From positions 1 to 17,311 of the forward strand of contig CAZSOQ010000105.1 in assembly GCA_964608495.1 (NCBI GenBank): a DNA stretch of 17,311 nucleotides. Reading direction: 5' to 3'. The DNA comes from JAKORR01 sp964608495. GTDB lineage: Bacteria > Armatimonadota > Zipacnadia > Zipacnadales > FEN-943. The notes below the pieces were generated by a model. It saw only the letters and a list, made by a program, of their open reading frames with translations, ran no database searches and was not told where the DNA came from. Below are positions 14,956 through 17,311 of this stretch, in pieces (positions within the stretch are counted from its first letter, which is position 1; each line of letters starts with the position of its first letter). The position numbers were made by a program, and so were the translations under genes.

Positions 14956-16113
14956 ATGGCCGATCTGCCCATCGTGCGGTGGGCCTCCGCGGACGTGGAC
15001 GATGCGGGGTCGCCGCTGCATGAGTTCGTGCGTCTGGTGCAGGCCTCCGGGTTCCTCGAGGGCCTGCACCGCAGCGATGTCGTAGCCATCAAGCTCCACA
15101 TGGGCGAGCATGGCAACGTGCGCTACCTCCGTCCCGTGTGGGCTCGTGTTCTTGCCGACCTGGTGAGGGAAGCTGGTGCCCGCCCCTTCGTGACCGACAC
15201 CACAAGCCTATACAAGCACCGCCGGGCCACCGTCCACGACTACCTCGAGACGGCGGCCATGCATGGCTACACGCCCCAGTCCATGGGCTGCCCCGTCATC
15301 ATCGCGGACGGCTTCCGTAGCGCCGGGACGGCCGTCCGCGTTGAGGATGCTGAGTTCCAGGAGATCCCGGTCGCGCAGGCCATCTACGATGCCGATGCCC
15401 TGATTTCCCTGGCCCACCCCACCTTCCACGCCGCCTTCCCGCTCGCGGGCACCCTCAAGAACCTGGGCATGGGCGCCACCACCAAGGCCGCCAAGATCAG
15501 GATGCACACCCAGATGGGTGGGCCCAAGTACAGGCCCGAGCGGTGCCTGGCCTGCTGGACCTGCATCCGCCTCTGCCCCGGCAACGCCTTCCGTGTCGCC
15601 GATGACCGCAAGCGCGTGGCCTTCGCCGAGGACCAGTGCGTGGGCTGCGGCGACTGCGTCGCGAACTGCCCTAGCGGAGCCCTCGCTCTTCCCTGGGACG
15701 CCGACACCGCGGCTCTCCAGCGCTGGACCCTGGAGGCCGCCCGCGCCGTCCTTAGCACCTTCGACAAGGGCCGCGTCCTGCATCTCGCCGTCGGCACCGA
15801 TTTCACCTTCGGCTGCGACTGCGGCCCCGCCGCCCTGCCCATCATCGTGGACCTGGGTCTCTTCTGCTCCCACGACCCTGTCGCTCTCGACAAGGCCTGC
15901 TGGGACAAGGCCCACGAGGCAGCCCTGTACCCCGGCGGCCGGCTCGACCGGCTGGCGGCCTCGGCTGCCGGCGCGTCCCTGGATCTCTCGGCTGACCGAG
16001 TCTCGCCGATCTGGGGTGCGGTTGACCCCGATCGCTTCTGGGGCGAGATCGTTCCGGCCGCACAGCTCGGCAGCCTGGAGTACAGGCTGTTAGAACTCGA
16101 GCGCCCTGGGTAA
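14956..16113 (+). CDS. DUF362 protein with two 4Fe-4S motifs
   Basis: The 385-residue protein is a DUF362-type iron-sulfur protein. The N-terminal DUF362 part has VAIKLHMGEHGN (43-54), the FVTDTTSLY segment (78-86) and ISLAHPTFHAAFPLAGTLKNLGMG (about 150-173). Two ferredoxin-type clusters are inserted at Cys197/200/203/207 (CLACWTCIRLCP) and Cys228/231/234/238 (CVGCGDCVANCP), then the DUF362 fold resumes with DFTFGCDCG and LFCSHDPVALDKA. The reaction is unknown; electron transfer or a redox modification is inferred. I chose ATG 14956, which starts 32 bases after the transporter stop; its ribosome site is weak (GGGGGC about 14939-14944). The longer open frame to the left is read-through across the transporter gene in another frame and is not real. 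Cytoplasmic; no signal peptide. Confidence 0.85.
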   Translation: MADLPIVRWASADVDDAGSPLHEFVRLVQASGFLEGLHRSDVVAIKLHMGEHGNVRYLRPVWARVLADLVREAGARPFVTDTTSLYKHRRATVHDYLETAAMHGYTPQSMGCPVIIADGFRSAGTAVRVEDAEFQEIPVAQAIYDADALISLAHPTFHAAFPLAGTLKNLGMGATTKAAKIRMHTQMGGPKYRPERCLACWTCIRLCPGNAFRVADDRKRVAFAEDQCVGCGDCVANCPSGALALPWDADTAALQRWTLEAARAVLSTFDKGRVLHLAVGTDFTFGCDCGPAALPIIVDLGLFCSHDPVALDKACWDKAHEAALYPGGRLDRLAASAAGASLDLSADRVSPIWGAVDPDRFWGEIVPAAQLGSLEYRLLELERPG

Positions 16114-16127
16114 GCTCTACCTAGAGC
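16114..16127 (+). terminator. Short hairpin after the DUF362 gene
   Basis: Directly after the TAA stop, GCTCTACCTAGAGC forms a five-pair stem with a four-base loop, followed by GGAACTTT. The stem is short and the T run is only three, so it is at best a weak terminator. Confidence 0.3.
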
Positions 16128-16176
16128 GGAACTTTGTGCAGGCGAACACGTCTACAGGACAGGATTCGACCGGCGC

Positions 16177-16193
16177 GGCACGAACAGCGTGCC
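16177..16193 (+). promoter_or_regulatory. Hairpin just upstream of the prepilin ribosome site
   Basis: GGCACG (16177-16182), loop AACAG and CGTGCC (16188-16193) form a perfect six-pair stem ending 4 bases before the GGAGG ribosome site (16198-16202) of the prepilin gene. It may affect translation or stabilise the 5' end of the message; chance is possible. Confidence 0.3.
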
Positions 16194-16211
16194 TACTGGA
16201 GGCGGTAGACA

Positions 16212-16961
16212 ATGCGTTCCCGAGGCTTCACTTTGATTGAGCTGCTCGTTGTGATCGCCATCATCGCGATCCTGGCCTCCATCCTCTTCCCGGTGTTCTC
16301 TCGCGCCCGCGCGAAGGCCCGCCAGGCCAAGTGCATGGCCAGCCTCAAGCAGATCGGCCTGGCCTTCAACATGTACGGCCAGGACTACGATGAGATCCTG
16401 CCCTCCTGGGCCTTCGGCGCCATTGACGGCAACGACAATGGGCCCGCCCAGGGCGCCTACACCTGGGACAGTGTCCTCATGCCCTACATGCGCAACAGCG
16501 AGATCCTGCACTGTCCCGACAGCCCGTACGGGAAGACGGTGACAGAGGGCACCTATGGCTCCCTGCTCGTCCGCTCCTACGCGATGACGCGCTACACCGG
16601 CGACCCCTGGCACCTGAACGTGCCGGGGTCCGCGGGCTTCCAGGTCTGTCCCCTTGACTACCCGCCCAGTCCCTCCGAAACCGTCTTGCTCAGTGAGAAG
16701 GGAGAGCGCGGCATCGGGATCGTCGGCGATGCCGCCGCTGAGACCTTCATGCAGAGCCACGGCTGCACGGGCCAGGGGCTCAAGACCGACATGTTCCACA
16801 ACAACGGCAAAAACTTCCTGTACTTGGACGGGCACGTGAAGTGGTCGGCCAAGGACTCCGGCCCCTTCGCTGCCGACTTCGGCGCCGGCTCCTGCCCTGG
16901 CGGCTATGAGGTCCACGCCCCGGGCCACTGCGAGTTCTACTTCGACTGGCCCCAGCAGTAG
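16212..16961 (+). CDS. Type II/IV prepilin-like protein, H-X9-DG type
   Basis: The 249-residue protein begins with a type IV prepilin leader: basic MRSRG, then FTLIELLVVIAIIAILASI, with prepilin peptidase cleavage expected between Gly5 and Phe6 and Glu10 at the conserved +5 position. After the hydrophobic helix comes the LFPVFSRARAKARQAKC segment and LKQIGLAFNMYGQDYDE. Near the C terminus, HNNGKNFLYLDG (His, nine residues, Asp-Gly) marks the prepilin-type processing-associated H-X9-DG domain. Six or more cysteines are present in the mature part. Such pseudopilins occur in large numbers in Planctomycetota and Armatimonadota, probably as minor surface or secretion components; the exact role is unknown. 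GGAGG at 16198-16202 supports ATG 16212. It probably has its own promoter in the 98-base gap, though I could not identify it. Confidence 0.92.
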   Translation: MRSRGFTLIELLVVIAIIAILASILFPVFSRARAKARQAKCMASLKQIGLAFNMYGQDYDEILPSWAFGAIDGNDNGPAQGAYTWDSVLMPYMRNSEILHCPDSPYGKTVTEGTYGSLLVRSYAMTRYTGDPWHLNVPGSAGFQVCPLDYPPSPSETVLLSEKGERGIGIVGDAAAETFMQSHGCTGQGLKTDMFHNNGKNFLYLDGHVKWSAKDSGPFAADFGAGSCPGGYEVHAPGHCEFYFDWPQQ

Positions 16962-16976
16962 GCCCGCCCGCTCCGT

Positions 16977-17000
16977 GCCGGTCCACGGGACAGCACCGGC
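16977..17000. repeat. Six-pair inverted repeat between converging genes
   Basis: GCCGGT (16977-16982) and ACCGGC (16995-17000), loop 12 bases, lie in the 42-base gap between the prepilin stop and the stop of the converging minus-strand gene. It could contribute to transcription termination in either direction but lacks a T-tract. Confidence 0.3.
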
Positions 17001-17003
17001 GCT

Positions 17004-17311
17004 TCAGGAGACCTTCGATCCACCGGCCTTGGTCAGCGACAGCAGACCAAGGCCGGTCGTGCTTGCCGCCACCAGTCCGAGCAGCGTCGCTCCCGTCGGC
17101 TCGGACGTCATCCACGCCCAGTGACCCATTCCGGCCGAGATGACCGCTGCGACGAGCAGGCTCAGCCCCACCGCCGCATTCCTGCCCTGCATGGCGCCCG
17201 CCCTTCCCACGGCGTAGAGTGCCGCCACGCCCAACATCATCCTGTACCCCCACGCCCACATCCCCGCCGGCGCCTCGGCGAAGACCAGCGTCCGCGGCTG
17301 CAGCCCCATAC
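17004..17311 (-). CDS. Unidentified small membrane protein (5' end at or beyond window edge)
   Basis: About 101 residues are visible on the minus strand, ending with TGA at 17006-17004. I do not recognise the family. Three short hydrophobic, Gly/Ala-rich segments can be seen at about 17-38 (WAWGYRMMLGVAALYAVG), 44-67 and 73-95, separated by brief loops, so it is probably an integral membrane protein. An ATG at 17309-17307 is only two bases from the edge and may be internal: the following residues read like a continuing domain. It converges on the prepilin gene, 42 bases apart. Its last 12 codons or so overlap a perfect 13-bp inverted repeat, which may mean the gene's 3' end doubles as a terminator. 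Function unknown. Confidence 0.5.
   Translation of the reverse strand, partial: MGLQPRTLVFAEAPAGMWAWGYRMMLGVAALYAVGRAGAMQGRNAAVGLSLLVAAVISAGMGHWAWMTSEPTGATLLGLVAASTTGLGLLSLTKAGGSKVS
17022..17057. terminator. Perfect 13-bp inverted repeat, candidate bidirectional terminator
   Basis: ACCGGCCTTGGTC (17022-17034) and GACCAAGGCCGGT (17045-17057) are exact reverse complements around the 10-base loop AGCGACAGCA. It lies 60 bases after the prepilin stop, inside the last codons of the converging gene. A 13-pair uninterrupted stem is the strongest hairpin in the window. No T-tract follows on either strand, so termination is inferred from place and strength only. Confidence 0.5.

Overview
The window is about 17.3 kb of very GC-rich bacterial chromosome with strong C-ending codon bias, many GTG or TTG starts and few non-coding gaps. 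No tRNA, rRNA, CRISPR array, insertion sequence or transposase was seen. The last complete gene is a prepilin-like protein of the H-X9-DG type. Its N-terminal wording (ILFPVF-x-RAR-x-KARQ followed by LKQIGLA-x-x-MY-x-QDYDE) is typical of Armatimonadota and neighbouring Planctomycetota-like lineages. The GH123/DUF4091-like secreted protein and the OPT-like transporter fit the same lifestyle. I therefore infer a free-living, sugar- and peptide-scavenging bacterium close to Armatimonadota, with moderate confidence only.

Layout. (1) Positions 1-422: the 3' end of guaB (IMP dehydrogenase). (2) Positions 576-2042: two back-to-back amidohydrolase-fold genes of exactly 243 residues each. The second keeps the metal ligands; the first has lost all the recognisable ones. 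(3) Positions 2137-4560: a secreted protein with an N-terminal discoidin-like domain and a C-terminal GH123/DUF4091-like part. (4) Positions 4644-5744, minus strand: cobO (corrinoid adenosyltransferase) followed by lepB (signal peptidase I), apparently translationally coupled. (5) Positions 5745-5912: a divergent promoter region with two near-identical sigma-70-type promoters facing away from each other. (6) Positions 5913-12837: an FtsX/MacB/LolCDE-type ABC system in three genes. These are a mini-permease almost without an extracytoplasmic domain, an ATPase carrying an N-terminal zinc ribbon, and a 1653-residue permease whose N-terminal half resembles an M28 peptidase with its zinc and catalytic residues replaced. 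(7) Positions 12920-16113: an OPT-family-like transporter and a DUF362 protein with two 4Fe-4S motifs. (8) Positions 16212-16961: the prepilin-like protein. (9) Positions 17004-17311, minus strand: the 3' part of an unidentified small membrane protein.

How the genes may work together. The three ABC genes, the OPT-like transporter and the DUF362 protein all run in the same direction, and the first promoter that can be recognised is at 5841-5870. The 273-base gap before the giant permease may hold a second promoter or regulatory element. The ABC part is the most unusual: a single ATPase would drive an asymmetric pair of permeases, one minimal and one with a huge extracytoplasmic pseudo-peptidase module. 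Such type VII ABC systems usually transmit mechanical force across the membrane or extract lipids and lipoproteins rather than import solutes. The role here is unknown, and I regard this as the best candidate for an undescribed system in the window.
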